From: Lysinibacillus pakistanensis
GTDB taxonomy: Bacteria > Bacillota > Bacilli > Bacillales_A > Planococcaceae
Direction of reading: 5' to 3'
NCBI RefSeq assembly: GCF_030123245.1
Contig: NZ_CP126101.1
Location: forward strand, 2,106,501 to 2,170,500
DNA length: 64,000 nucleotides
The notes beneath the pieces were generated by a model that was given only the letters and a program-made list of their open reading frames with translations, was not told the origin of the DNA and did no database searches. Below, piece by piece: positions 43,326-51,578 of this stretch. Each line of letters begins with the position of its first letter. The first letter of the stretch is position 1. The translations under genes and the position numbers were made by a program.

Positions 43326-44063
43326 ATGTATAATTTGATGTCAAAAATAAGCCAAATCATGAGCAATCCTATAACCGAATTTTTAAATGCCTTTGAACAT
43401 GCCCCATTAATGATTGCGATTTTACTTGGCTTAATAGGTGCTTTAGCTCCTTGTCAATTAACTGGTAATATGAGCGCTATCACCTTTTATGGGAATCGTA
43501 CTATTCAAATGAAAAGTAATTGGCAGGAAATTGTGTTTTTTATAATGGGAAAGGTTGTTGTCTTTAGTTTTTTTGGCCTTTTTGCTTGGATCTTTGGTCA
43601 ATCCTTTGAAACGAAAATGACTGTGTATTTTCCAATTTTTCGCCGGGCAATTGGTCCGATTATGCTAATAACGGGCCTTGTGCTTATCGGCATTTTTAAA
43701 TTAAAATTTCTGAATCGAATTTCTTTACTTCTTCCAACAGTGGTGAAAGAAGGGAAAATTGGCTCGCTGCTGATGGGCGCTAGTATTTCCTTAGCCTTTT
43801 GCCCAACAATGTTCGTACTTTTCTTTGTATGGCTAATGCCAACGGTTGCCTCAACTTCGTATGGCTTAGTGCTACCAGCTATTTTTGGTGTCGCAACTTC
43901 TGTGCCGCTTTTGATCATGATGGCACTGATTCATTTCTTTTTTGAAAAACGCGTCATTATGCAATATAGCATGAAAATGGGGAAAGTAATTCAAAATGTG
44001 GCGGGTGTTATTTTAATCATAATAGGCGCAACAGATACCATTACATACTGGGCGCTATACTGA
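43326..44063 (+). CDS. CcdA/DsbD-like or TauE-like membrane protein
   Basis: 245 residues, six helices in two halves. ALLGLIGALAPCQLTGNM-type sequence (PCQLTGN near 42) and FCPTMFVLFFVWLMP (near 158) place a cysteine-proline pair in helices 1 and 4, the arrangement used by CcdA/DsbD thiol-disulphide carriers and seen in UreH/SafE-like proteins. It could pass reducing power or a metal across the membrane. Start has AGGTG 8 bases upstream. A true CcdA fragment lies 190 bases downstream. Confidence 0.78.
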   Translation: MYNLMSKISQIMSNPITEFLNAFEHAPLMIAILLGLIGALAPCQLTGNMSAITFYGNRTIQMKSNWQEIVFFIMGKVVVFSFFGLFAWIFGQSFETKMTVYFPIFRRAIGPIMLITGLVLIGIFKLKFLNRISLLLPTVVKEGKIGSLLMGASISLAFCPTMFVLFFVWLMPTVASTSYGLVLPAIFGVATSVPLLIMMALIHFFFEKRVIMQYSMKMGKVIQNVAGVILIIIGATDTITYWALY

Positions 44064-44253
44064 AGAAAGGATGCTGCCAAACTGTTATTTTATTAGCATT
44101 TGATGCAGGATTTTTTGAATTTTATCTTGTACCTTAATTTCCTATTTTGTTATTTTCAGATTAATTATCGGTTTTTTGTCACCGAAGTATCTGAAGTAAG
44201 AGAAGAGACTAAGTATTAAAAATCGACCAACAGACTATTTCGACTCATCACAA

Positions 44254-44346
44254 TTTGGTCTTGCATTTGCTGCTGGATGGACACCGTGTTCTGGCCCTAC
44301 TACTGGTGCGGTTTATACTGTTTTTACCCTTATTTTTTTGAAGTGA
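44254..44346 (+). pseudogene. Fragment of ccdA (cytochrome c biogenesis)
   Basis: Reads FGLAFAAGWTPCSGPTTGAV followed by YTVFTLIFLK and a stop. FA.GWTPC.GP..GAI is the conserved second cysteine helix of CcdA. Only about 30 codons remain. It suggests a once longer thiol-redox cluster; the intact CcdA-like gene upstream may be the surviving member. The remainder of 44064-44453 contains no other gene I can support. Confidence 0.6.
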
Positions 44347-44410
44347 TCAAACGTAGCACATTAATTTCTATATCAAAGGTAGATTCTTCATTAATGTATT
44401 TTAAATAGAT

Positions 44411-44442
44411 AAAAGAACGTATTGGATTATATACGTTCTTTT
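44411..44442. terminator. Bidirectional terminator
   Basis: AAAGAACGTAT / ATACGTTCTTT stem; T-rich on both strands. It ends the minus-strand methyltransferase transcript. Confidence 0.8.
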
Positions 44443-44453
44443 ATAATTTTTTA

Positions 44454-45212
44454 TTAATTTTTGGTCGCAACAAAGCGTAGTCGACAATAATCAGCAACCC
44501 ATTGTTGGTTCTGATAATAGTTAGGTTTTAATAGCTGCTCACATTTTACATAGATTTGCTCTTTCTCTTTTTCCGTTAAATGCTGAAGGATGTTATGACT
44601 AAACATCACTAACCAATTACGAAGCCCGTCCTCTCCCTGTAGAGGTGTTGGTCGCTCATATAATGTAATCATGGCAACAGTAAAGCCGGCTTTCTCTAAT
44701 TTAGATTGATATTCTTCTAAAGTCGGGAAATACCATGGGAAATATTCTTCCTTATATGGTAGTTGCATTTCCTCCATACTTTTTTTGAGTGCCCATACTA
44801 TAGAGGCTATATTACCATCTCCACCCATTTCAGCAACAAAGCGGCCTCCTAGCTTTAGGGAATGATAAATATTTTCAATAACTAAATCTGCCTGCTTCAT
44901 CCAATGAAGGGCTGCGTTTGAGAAGACAGCATCAAATTGATTCTTAATGGAGAATGTTGTAGCATCCACAGCTTGAAACTGGATGTTAGGATATTTTTGC
45001 TGTGCTGCAATTATCATTTCTTGAGAGGCATCAATTCCTTGAACGATGGCACCATGAGTTGCAATTTCGTGTGCTAAATCTCCTGTCCCACAACCAATAT
45101 CTACTATCATTTCATTTTTCTGTGGTCTAAGCAGGTCCACTAAGCTTTCTCCAAATTTTGAAACAAAGTCATGCTTTTGATCGTATAAATTGGCATTCCA
45201 TTTTGTTGTCAT
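44454..45212 (-). CDS. Class I SAM methyltransferase, trans-aconitate methyltransferase-like
   Basis: 252 residues: WNANLYDQKHDFVSKFGESL at the start, motif I IVDIGCGTGDLAHEI, acidic GIDASQEMI, VDATTF, and FDAVFSNAALHWMKQADLVI, a pattern typical of Tam-like methyltransferases. The C-terminal half has Arg/Tyr-rich helices. The substrate could be a small carboxylate, but many paralogues act on other metabolites. AAAGGAGATG precedes the ATG. Single-gene unit. Confidence 0.87.
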   Translation of the reverse strand: MTTKWNANLYDQKHDFVSKFGESLVDLLRPQKNEMIVDIGCGTGDLAHEIATHGAIVQGIDASQEMIIAAQQKYPNIQFQAVDATTFSIKNQFDAVFSNAALHWMKQADLVIENIYHSLKLGGRFVAEMGGDGNIASIVWALKKSMEEMQLPYKEEYFPWYFPTLEEYQSKLEKAGFTVAMITLYERPTPLQGEDGLRNWLVMFSHNILQHLTEKEKEQIYVKCEQLLKPNYYQNQQWVADYCRLRFVATKN

Positions 45213-45430
45213 TTCACTTCATCTCCTTTATTTGAGCATAACAAAGAGCTTAATTGAATAGAAATTCTAGAAAATAACAATTTTGATTCCACAATGGAAT
45301 AAAGAGGAGACATGGGGAATACAAAAAAATTGTAAAAATTATGGCTTTTACATCAATTGATTGACTGAATCAAAGTTTGGCTAGTGACCAGTATATCTAA
45401 ATTGAACCCCCCTTTTGGAGCATTATTTAT

Positions 45431-45686
45431 CTTAATTCAGCAGAAGATTCCCACCTCTATAAGTGTTGAAATGAATGCGATTTTGATTTCTTTTCAGTTG
45501 ATGACCAACCATCTACTGAAATAGCGGAACTCAGTCTAATAACGCCTCGTCCTAAGGCAATTTATCTATACGAAAGCGAAGCGATAGCAACAAATGTTTT
45601 CTGTAGCGAAAGCAAAGCGGCAGCAACAAATGTTTTCTGTAGCGAAAGCAAAGCGGCAGCTACAATTACAGCAAGGCGAAATTGAT
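45431..45686 (+). repeat. Composite intergenic repeat element (copy 3)
   Basis: Same left end (CTTAATTCAGCAGAAGATTC), middle (ACTGAAATAGCGGAACTCAG) and right end (CAAGGCGAAATTGAT) as copy 2. The interior holds three CGAAAGC...AGCGRYAGCAACA units; the last two are spaced 36 bp apart. The 47-bp unit of copy 2 is the reverse complement of this core with about 11 extra bases. No gene is seen in 45213-45703. Confidence 0.75.
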
Positions 45687-45703
45687 TATTCCATTGAATG
45701 AAT

Positions 45704-45741
45704 GTTGATTTTTTGTCAACATTTAAGCAACATTTGTCAAC
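45704..45741. promoter_or_regulatory. TGTCAAC operator-like repeats before the MntP/YtaF-like gene
   Basis: GTTGA-N5-TGTCAAC at 45704-45720 and a second TGTCAAC at 45735-45741. The second is followed by GTGAATAATA, very like the GTAATAATA that follows the perfect palindrome before the XRE gene. Shared control by one regulator is plausible. Confidence 0.6.
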
Positions 45742-45780
45742 GTGAATAATATGATATAAAAAAATAAGGGATGTGGTTTA

Positions 45781-46401
45781 GTGAACTGGTTAATCATTTT
45801 GGCTTTTACTTTTTCATCCAGTATCGATAATTTAGGTGTGGGCCTTTCCTATGGGTTTCGAAAAATAAATGTTGCATTTGGTAAAAATTTATTAATTGCG
45901 ATTATTTGTTTTCTTATGAGTATGGGAGGCATTACGTTTGGCGTTTGGCTCTCAACCATTCTTCCAGGTATGCTTCCTGTTATCATAGGAGCGTTGCTTT
46001 TATTTATTATTGGAATTCGAATTATTCTTTTGGCAAAACCACAGAATGAAATGGATAGTAACAATGAAATGCAGCCAAAAAATGTTCAAGATATTTTAAG
46101 AAACCCTGAGGAAGCCCATTTCAAAAAGTCTGGTGAGATTGGATGGGGAGAATCTGTACTGCTCGGTGTTGCCTTATCGGCGAATGCATTAACAAATGGT
46201 GTAGGTGCCGGTTTACTGGGTCTTTCTCCTCTTATCATTTCGATAACCGCTGCTATTGGAAGTTTTATTACGGTTTGGATGGGGGTCAAATTAGGAAGTA
46301 AAGTAGCTGATGTTCGAGTCGGTACATTTACTGTAGGGCAATTTGGAACAATAATTAGCGGTGTCATTTTATTAATAATTGCATTTCTAGCTTTCTTTTA
46401 A
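45781..46401 (+). CDS. YtaF/MntP-family membrane protein
   Basis: 206 residues with two related three-helix halves: FTFSSSIDNLGVGLSYGFRK and SVLLGVALSANALTNGVGAG, where the membrane Asp/Asn positions resemble the LysE/MntP cation-export fold. A polar loop with EEAHFKKSGEI separates them. The nearest named relative is the YtaF sporulation membrane protein; manganese or other divalent cation export is possible. GTG start with AGGGATGTGG upstream. Control by the downstream XRE regulator is suggested by shared TGTCAAC sites. Confidence 0.82.
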   Translation: MNWLIILAFTFSSSIDNLGVGLSYGFRKINVAFGKNLLIAIICFLMSMGGITFGVWLSTILPGMLPVIIGALLLFIIGIRIILLAKPQNEMDSNNEMQPKNVQDILRNPEEAHFKKSGEIGWGESVLLGVALSANALTNGVGAGLLGLSPLIISITAAIGSFITVWMGVKLGSKVADVRVGTFTVGQFGTIISGVILLIIAFLAFF

Positions 46402-46408
46402 CTAATGT

Positions 46409-46425
46409 GTTGACAAAATGTCAAC
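46409..46425. promoter_or_regulatory. Palindromic operator candidate for the XRE-DUF1232 regulator
   Basis: GTTGACA-AAA-TGTCAAC, perfect 7-bp arms, about 70 bp before the regulator start. The half-site TGTCAAC also occurs twice before the YtaF/MntP-like gene. Tandem GTTGAC could also act as a -35 element. Confidence 0.65.
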
Positions 46426-46495
46426 GTAATAATACACTTCTTGAGAATGGTATATTGTAAAATCACAGTAGAAAAGGCAAGGAGGTAAATTGGAA

Positions 46496-47143
46496 ATGAC
46501 TGAGAAGAGAAACAATAATAATCTTGGCTTATTGCTTAAAGAATTCTTGAAAGAACGTTCATTATCTATGCGAAAGTTTAGTGAGCTCACTGGAATCGAT
46601 ACTGCTACAATTTCACGGATAATAAATAATAAGAGAAACGCAACCCCACAGCATTTAGAAAAATTTGCTGACTGCCTTGGAGTTCCTTTAATTAATCTTT
46701 TTGAAGCTGCTGGATACCCCATTGAACAAAGACAGGAGAAATCTGAATCGGATATTCATACATCTGTTGACGCAATACAGGCTCTTCTTAAGTCTTCTAA
46801 TGTTTATGATGATGAATTTTCGGTGGCACAGGTTGAACAGAAACTAGAGAGCTATGGACTTTTTGCGCAAACAGAGGAAGGGAAAAATACGATTGTTAAA
46901 GATTTTGATGAGAAAATTAAGAATGTTGGAAGCGTAGGTCCTTTTATAAGCAAATTAAAAGAATTATATGAAAGGTTCTTATCAGGGAAAGGTACACTTT
47001 TTGAACTTACCATAATTGGAAGTACATTATTATATTTTATTATTCCTGTAGATGTTTTACCAGATTATCTATTTCCTATTGGTTATTTAGATGATGCAAT
47101 AGCTGTTCAACTAACTACAAAGACATTACTAAAAAATAATTAG
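46496..47143 (+). CDS. XRE-type regulator fused to a DUF1232 membrane domain
   Basis: 215 residues. The HTH is RKFSELTGIDTATISRIINN (about 27-46) with PQHLEKFADCLGVPL after it. A charged linker follows, then a C-terminal DUF1232 with hydrophobic helix and LLYFIIPVDVLPDYLFPIGY LDDA, the family's conserved PxDxxPD..P..GxLDD core. Such a fusion suggests a membrane-tethered or membrane-sensing repressor. GGAGG precedes the ATG by 10 bases; an in-frame TTG two codons earlier is less well spaced. The LCP gene follows by 24 bases. Confidence 0.88.
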   Translation: MTEKRNNNNLGLLLKEFLKERSLSMRKFSELTGIDTATISRIINNKRNATPQHLEKFADCLGVPLINLFEAAGYPIEQRQEKSESDIHTSVDAIQALLKSSNVYDDEFSVAQVEQKLESYGLFAQTEEGKNTIVKDFDEKIKNVGSVGPFISKLKELYERFLSGKGTLFELTIIGSTLLYFIIPVDVLPDYLFPIGYLDDAIAVQLTTKTLLKNN

Positions 47144-47167
47144 AGATAAATGATAGGTGGATTTGTT

Positions 47168-48118
47168 ATGAGAAGAAGTAAAAAGAGACGTAAATGGCCA
47201 AGAAATTTATTCTTAGCATTCACATTAGTAATCGCAGCAGGGATTGTATATTGGGTTTACCAATACAATAGTGGATTAGCAATGGCAGACAATGGTCCTT
47301 ATAAATATGACGGAAAGACATTTGACCCATTCGAAGGTGCAGATGTGCAAGTTGGTCAGATAAATGTGCTACTAATTGGAAGCGATGCAAGAGATGAGGA
47401 TGGTAGATCGGATACATTAATGATTGCACACTATGATCAAACAACCAATAATGTTAAGCTTATTTCTATTATGCGGGATACGTATGTCGAAATTCCAGAT
47501 TACGGAATGAATAAAATAAATGCTGCCTTTGCTTTTGGAGGTCCTGAACTTGTAAGAAAAACAATTAAGCAAAATTTTGATCTTGATGTTAATTACTACG
47601 CTGTAGTGGATTTTAAGGGGTTCCCTAAGATTATTGATCTTTTAGCACCTGATGGGATTGAGGTTGATATTCCCTATGAAATGTCTCATGGAATTGGCAT
47701 GACATTAAAGCCTGGAGAACAAATTTTACATGGTAATGAGCTTTTAGGCTATGTACGATTCCGCCACGATCGTCTAAGTGATTTTGGACGGGTGGAACGT
47801 CAGCAAGAAGTCTTGACTAAGGTAAAAGAACAAATCGGTGTTTCAAGCTTAATGAATTTACCAAAAATACTTGGCGTTGTAGATTCCTACATCGATACAA
47901 ATGTTGATAATAAAACAATTCTTACAATTGGAAAAGGGATCGTAAATGGAGAATCTAAAGGTTTGGACACTTTACGCATTCCTATTGCAGGCTCTTTTGA
48001 AGATAAGCGTGTAAATGTAGGTGAAGTTTTAGATATTGATGTAGATAAAAACAAAGGTGCATTAAAAGAATTTTTATCATCAGCGGACAATGATACGACT
48101 TATGTGGTTTCATCTTAA
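47168..48118 (+). CDS. LytR-CpsA-Psr (LCP) family wall-polymer ligase
   Basis: 316 residues. Start MRRSKKRRKWPRNLF with AGGTGG 7 bases upstream. A basic cytosolic end, one membrane helix (about 16-36), then the LCP domain: LLIGSDARDEDGRSDTLMIA, LISIMRDTYVEIP, NKINAAFAFGGPE and GYVRFRHDRLSDFGRVERQQ. The Arg/Asp residues bind a polyprenyl pyrophosphate. LCP enzymes attach teichoic acid or capsular polymer to peptidoglycan (TagTUV). Probably co-transcribed with the XRE-DUF1232 gene. Confidence 0.94.
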   Translation: MRRSKKRRKWPRNLFLAFTLVIAAGIVYWVYQYNSGLAMADNGPYKYDGKTFDPFEGADVQVGQINVLLIGSDARDEDGRSDTLMIAHYDQTTNNVKLISIMRDTYVEIPDYGMNKINAAFAFGGPELVRKTIKQNFDLDVNYYAVVDFKGFPKIIDLLAPDGIEVDIPYEMSHGIGMTLKPGEQILHGNELLGYVRFRHDRLSDFGRVERQQEVLTKVKEQIGVSSLMNLPKILGVVDSYIDTNVDNKTILTIGKGIVNGESKGLDTLRIPIAGSFEDKRVNVGEVLDIDVDKNKGALKEFLSSADNDTTYVVSS

Positions 48119-48226
48119 GAGAATCGCTTGAACACAGAATTTCAACTTTTAAACTGTTTATAGAACAATACCTATAAACAGATTCTAGATGATTCAAATT
48201 AACATTATAACAAGGAATGAATTTAA

Positions 48227-48254
48227 AGGTAGCTGATATTTGCATCAGCTACCT
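48227..48254. terminator. Bidirectional terminator between LCP and nhaC
   Basis: AGGTAGCTGAT / ATCAGCTACCT, 11-bp perfect stem with 6-base loop. Closest to the nhaC stop; minus-strand tail TTTAAATTC. Confidence 0.75.
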
Positions 48255-48257
48255 ATC

Positions 48258-49640
48258 TTATTTTTCAAGCTTTGTTAATGTTTTTCCACTCCAACCAAAT
48301 ATGATGGTTAAAATAGGACCTAGTAAACAGAAGAAGGTGAAGGGGAGATAAGTTACTGTAGATATATCAAGGACACTAGCAATAAATATACCACAAACAC
48401 TCCAAGGGACGAGTGGATTGACAACTGTACCTGCATCCTCCATTACACGGGAAAGGTTTTTGGGTGCTAGCCCGACCTTTGCAAACTGTGCTTTAAATGC
48501 CTCACCTGTCAATAAGATGGAAAGGTACTGTTCACCGATTAGTGTATTGATACCTACTCCTGTAATGGCAGCACCTGTGATCACGGAACCAGCGCTTCTA
48601 AAGATGCTCTCAACCTTTGCTAGAATACTTTGAATAATACCTAACGTGAATAATAGCCCGCCCATTGTTAATGCTAGTAACACTAAGGCAATAGTTGATA
48701 GCATACTGCTCATACCACCTCGTGTCAGCAATGCGTCTACTTCTTTATTACCAGTTTGAGAGACATAGCCTTCAAATAGCATTTTGAATATAGTAGAAAG
48801 AGCAATTGGTTCTTGTATGTAGGAAAGACCTACACCAAGAATCGAAACGACTGCAAGCGTAATTAGTGCAGGCGCCTTATAAAAAGTCATTATTATAAGT
48901 ACAGCAATTGGCAATAATGTATACCAATGAATAAGTCCTGTTCCAAGTAATCCTTGCTTAAATTGCTCTACTGTATCAAATGATGCATCTGTACCTGATG
49001 GGGATAAAATAGCATATAAAATTATGGATATAATGAAAGCAGGAATCGTTGTCCAGCCCATATTTTTAATATGCTCGAAAAGGTCCACGCCAACTGTACC
49101 AGAGGCAAGATTAGTTGTATCTGATAGGGGAGACATTTTATCACCAAAGAAAGCCCCTGAAACAATTGCACCAGCTGTTATGGCTAAGGAGATGTCCATT
49201 GCACCAGCAATACCCATAAAAGCAACGCCGACTGTGGCAACGGTTGTTAATGAGCTTCCGACAGATATGCCGACAATGCTACAAATTAAAAAGACTATAG
49301 CAAAGAAAAAGCTAGGTGAAACGGTTAAAAAGCCATAATAGATAAGTGTAGGAATAGTGCCGCCCATCATCCAGCTTGAAATTAAAATACCGATAAAGAA
49401 GAAGATAAAAACAGCTCCTAGCCCTGCACTTGCACCCGCAATCATCCCACCTTCAAGCTCGCGAAAAGGAACTTTTTTAAGTAATCCATAGGCAATTAAA
49501 AGTGAAATAACCAAAAATATAGGGATATGAGGAGTTGCTTTTAAATACCCAATACTAAATGCCATCATAGCGATAATGAAAAGTATGATGAAGCCTGCCT
49601 CAATAAATCGAGGGTTACTCTTCGCTTCAATTCGAAACAT
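48258..49640 (-). CDS. nhaC: Na+/H+ antiporter, NhaC family
   Basis: 460 residues and about twelve helices, the standard NhaC length. Family features: GGMIAGASAGLGAVFIFFFI, VGSSLTTVATVGVAFMGIAG and SGAFFGDKMSPLSDTTNLAS, the latter with the conserved Asp/Ser/Thr ion site. It expels Na+ in exchange for protons and supports alkaline and salt tolerance; some family members instead exchange malate and lactate, which cannot be excluded. A strong sigma-A-type promoter is visible upstream. Single-gene unit. Confidence 0.93.
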   Translation of the reverse strand: MFRIEAKSNPRFIEAGFIILFIIAMMAFSIGYLKATPHIPIFLVISLLIAYGLLKKVPFRELEGGMIAGASAGLGAVFIFFFIGILISSWMMGGTIPTLIYYGFLTVSPSFFFAIVFLICSIVGISVGSSLTTVATVGVAFMGIAGAMDISLAITAGAIVSGAFFGDKMSPLSDTTNLASGTVGVDLFEHIKNMGWTTIPAFIISIILYAILSPSGTDASFDTVEQFKQGLLGTGLIHWYTLLPIAVLIIMTFYKAPALITLAVVSILGVGLSYIQEPIALSTIFKMLFEGYVSQTGNKEVDALLTRGGMSSMLSTIALVLLALTMGGLLFTLGIIQSILAKVESIFRSAGSVITGAAITGVGINTLIGEQYLSILLTGEAFKAQFAKVGLAPKNLSRVMEDAGTVVNPLVPWSVCGIFIASVLDISTVTYLPFTFFCLLGPILTIIFGWSGKTLTKLEK

Positions 49641-49693
49641 GCTAATCCTCCTAGTAATTACTTCTTCGCTTCAATGCGGTGAAGCCCAAAAGA

Positions 49694-49721
49694 ATTATAG
49701 CACGCTAATTATTTTTGTCAA
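49694..49721 (-). promoter_or_regulatory. Sigma-A-type promoter of nhaC
   Basis: On the minus strand, TTGACA, 16-base spacer, TATAAT: both hexamers are perfect. About 55 bases before the nhaC start. Confidence 0.75.
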
Positions 49722-49790
49722 TTGACGGAAAATTGCTATATAAAATAGAATGATAATTTTTACCTCTAATACAACTTTAATGGTATCACT

Positions 49791-50555
49791 TTATTGAATA
49801 AAATAATCCCAAGCATTTTTAAGAATTAATGTACATGTCATGATAATGAAAATGATACGCATCATTTTTGTCCCGCGTTTCAGTGCAAATTTTGAACCTA
49901 AGATGGCCCCAAAAATCATGACAAACCCAACAGGTAGTCCGTATAAAAAATTAACTTCTCCTAACAGTAAAAACATAATAAGTGCTGCTAAATTTGACGT
50001 GAAATTAAACGCTTTTGCATTGCCCGCAGCCTGTAAGAAATCATTTCCCATCATTAATAAAATAAAAATAAAAAACGAACCAGTTCCAGGTCCAAAGAAA
50101 CCATCATAAAAGCCAATGACAGCAAAAGCACCGATGAAAGTGATTTTTTTAGTGGCTGTTAATATTCTTTCCTCAGGCTGCTGTCCCCAATCTTTTTTGA
50201 AAACTGTATAAGTGGTCACAAGGACGAGCATAACAATCATTAAGGGCTTTAAAATGGTAGGAGATACAAGATGGACCGTATAGGCTCCAATTAAAGAGCC
50301 GATGAAGATGAAAGGGATGATCTGTCCGATTTTTTTGAAGTCTACCTTGCCAGCTCGTAGAAAAGTTAACATGCTTGTGCCATTGCTGATTGTATTGGCA
50401 AGTTTGTTTGTGGCGATAGCAGTACTGGGTGGCAGTCCAACAGCCATAAACGCAGGCAAGGAAATTAATCCTCCCCCACCAACAATCGCATTTAAAAAGG
50501 ATGCGATAAAGCCAAGAACTAATAATATGGCAAGTGACAGTAAATCGATGTCCAT
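49791..50555 (-). CDS. TSUP (TauE/SafE) family transporter
   Basis: 254 residues, seven to eight helices. The repeated motif of this family is clear: FLNAIVGGGGLISLPAFMAV and GFYDGFFGPGTGSFFIFILL, plus ATNKLANTISNG. Members move sulphite, sulphoacetate or other small organic anions. No sulphur gene is next to it, so substrate is open. Transcribed alone, away from the phosphate pair upstream. Confidence 0.92.
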   Translation of the reverse strand: MDIDLLSLAILLVLGFIASFLNAIVGGGGLISLPAFMAVGLPPSTAIATNKLANTISNGTSMLTFLRAGKVDFKKIGQIIPFIFIGSLIGAYTVHLVSPTILKPLMIVMLVLVTTYTVFKKDWGQQPEERILTATKKITFIGAFAVIGFYDGFFGPGTGSFFIFILLMMGNDFLQAAGNAKAFNFTSNLAALIMFLLLGEVNFLYGLPVGFVMIFGAILGSKFALKRGTKMMRIIFIIMTCTLILKNAWDYFIQ

Positions 50556-50942
50556 ATGTATGATTCACATCCTTTTTATATTGTATTTATAAGAGTACTG
50601 TGAATTATTTGAAATAACAATGAAATTTCAAAATTCTATGTAAATAATGTTTACAATTCCTTAACAATTGACTGCTCAGAAAAATAGAAAGAAAAAAAGT
50701 TTTTTCAAGTATTTTTCTAAAAATAAAAGAAAAAACGGTAATATTTAAAGAAAAAACGGGTATTTTTATTATTCAATTTCCAACGTTTTCAACTTGGAAA
50801 AGAGCTTGAAATGAATTGTGGCAATTTTAATATTACATTTTTGTAAATTCAACTCGTTTATGTTTAAAAATCTGTAGAATTGTGTAAAAGTTTTGTTATG
50901 ATGATTGCAGAAATCGACAATTTATTCAACAGGAGGAACATC
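50556..50942. other. AT-rich divergent promoter region
   Basis: Between the TSUP gene and the DUF47-Pit operon. It holds a direct repeat of AAAGAAAAAACGG, 21 bp apart (around 50727 and 50748), and long A/T runs. No coding frame is supported. Promoters for both directions must lie here. Confidence 0.4.
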
Positions 50943-51563
50943 ATGTTCAACTCAAACAAGCAAGATCCATTTTTTAAGGCATTATTGAATATCTCGAAAA
51001 ATGTCAATGAAGGTATTTACTTTGCACATAATGCACGTATTCAAGATATAGATGCACTAAAAGAAATAGCAGATACAATGAAGCGATATGAAACAAGTGG
51101 CGATAAATTAATTCACGAGCTAATTGTGATGCTAAATAAATCATTTATGACACCCATTGAACGTGAAGACATTTTAGCACTGGCTAATAAATTAGATGAT
51201 GTAATAGATGGCATGGAAGGCTGTATTGCTCATTTTAATATGTATAATTTAACAGAAGTGACAGAGCCGATGCGTCAATTCCTCACTTATATTGCAAAAA
51301 GTACAGATGAAATGGTACAAGCGATGGAGCTATTAAATAGTAAGAAGCTTGTTGAAATGCGTAAACATGCTATTCAAATTAAGGACTATGAGCGTGAATG
51401 TGATGAAATCTTCCGTTCTTCCATGAAGCAATTATTTATTCAAGAAAAAGACCCAATGCGTATAATCGTGTTTAAAGATATTTATGAGCAATTTGAAGAT
51501 ATAGCAGATAGCTGTCAAACAGTAGCAAACACAATTGAGACAATAATTATGCGTAACGCGTAA
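50943..51563 (+). CDS. DUF47 (PhoU-like) phosphate-transport regulator
   Basis: 206 residues. ATG of MFNSNKQDPFFKALLNIS follows AGGAGGAACATC. All-helical PhoU-like fold with acidic metal-ligand motifs: DEFE-like ESGDK/HELIV early (YETSGDKLIHELIVMLNKSF) and ANKLDDVIDGMEG, and later IKDYERECDEIFRSSMKQLF. These bind metal clusters in PhoU proteins. The gene precedes pit by 15 bases, the usual DUF47-Pit pairing, and probably modulates phosphate import. Confidence 0.92.
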   Translation: MFNSNKQDPFFKALLNISKNVNEGIYFAHNARIQDIDALKEIADTMKRYETSGDKLIHELIVMLNKSFMTPIEREDILALANKLDDVIDGMEGCIAHFNMYNLTEVTEPMRQFLTYIAKSTDEMVQAMELLNSKKLVEMRKHAIQIKDYERECDEIFRSSMKQLFIQEKDPMRIIVFKDIYEQFEDIADSCQTVANTIETIIMRNA

Positions 51564-51578
51564 GATGGAGTGTACGAA

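Noticed and set aside
49024..49338. 104-codon frame opposite nhaC
   Set aside because: Antisense shadow of a conserved antiporter, no ribosome site.
50173..50568. 131-codon minus frame inside the TSUP transporter
   Set aside because: Same strand, other frame, rich in His/Trp/Cys as expected of a shifted membrane-protein gene; the TSUP motifs are in the other frame.
50727..50760. Pair of AAAGAAAAAACGG repeats as a PhoP or other operator
   Set aside because: The sequence does not match known Pho boxes and lies in a general A-rich tract, so I list it only as a gap feature.
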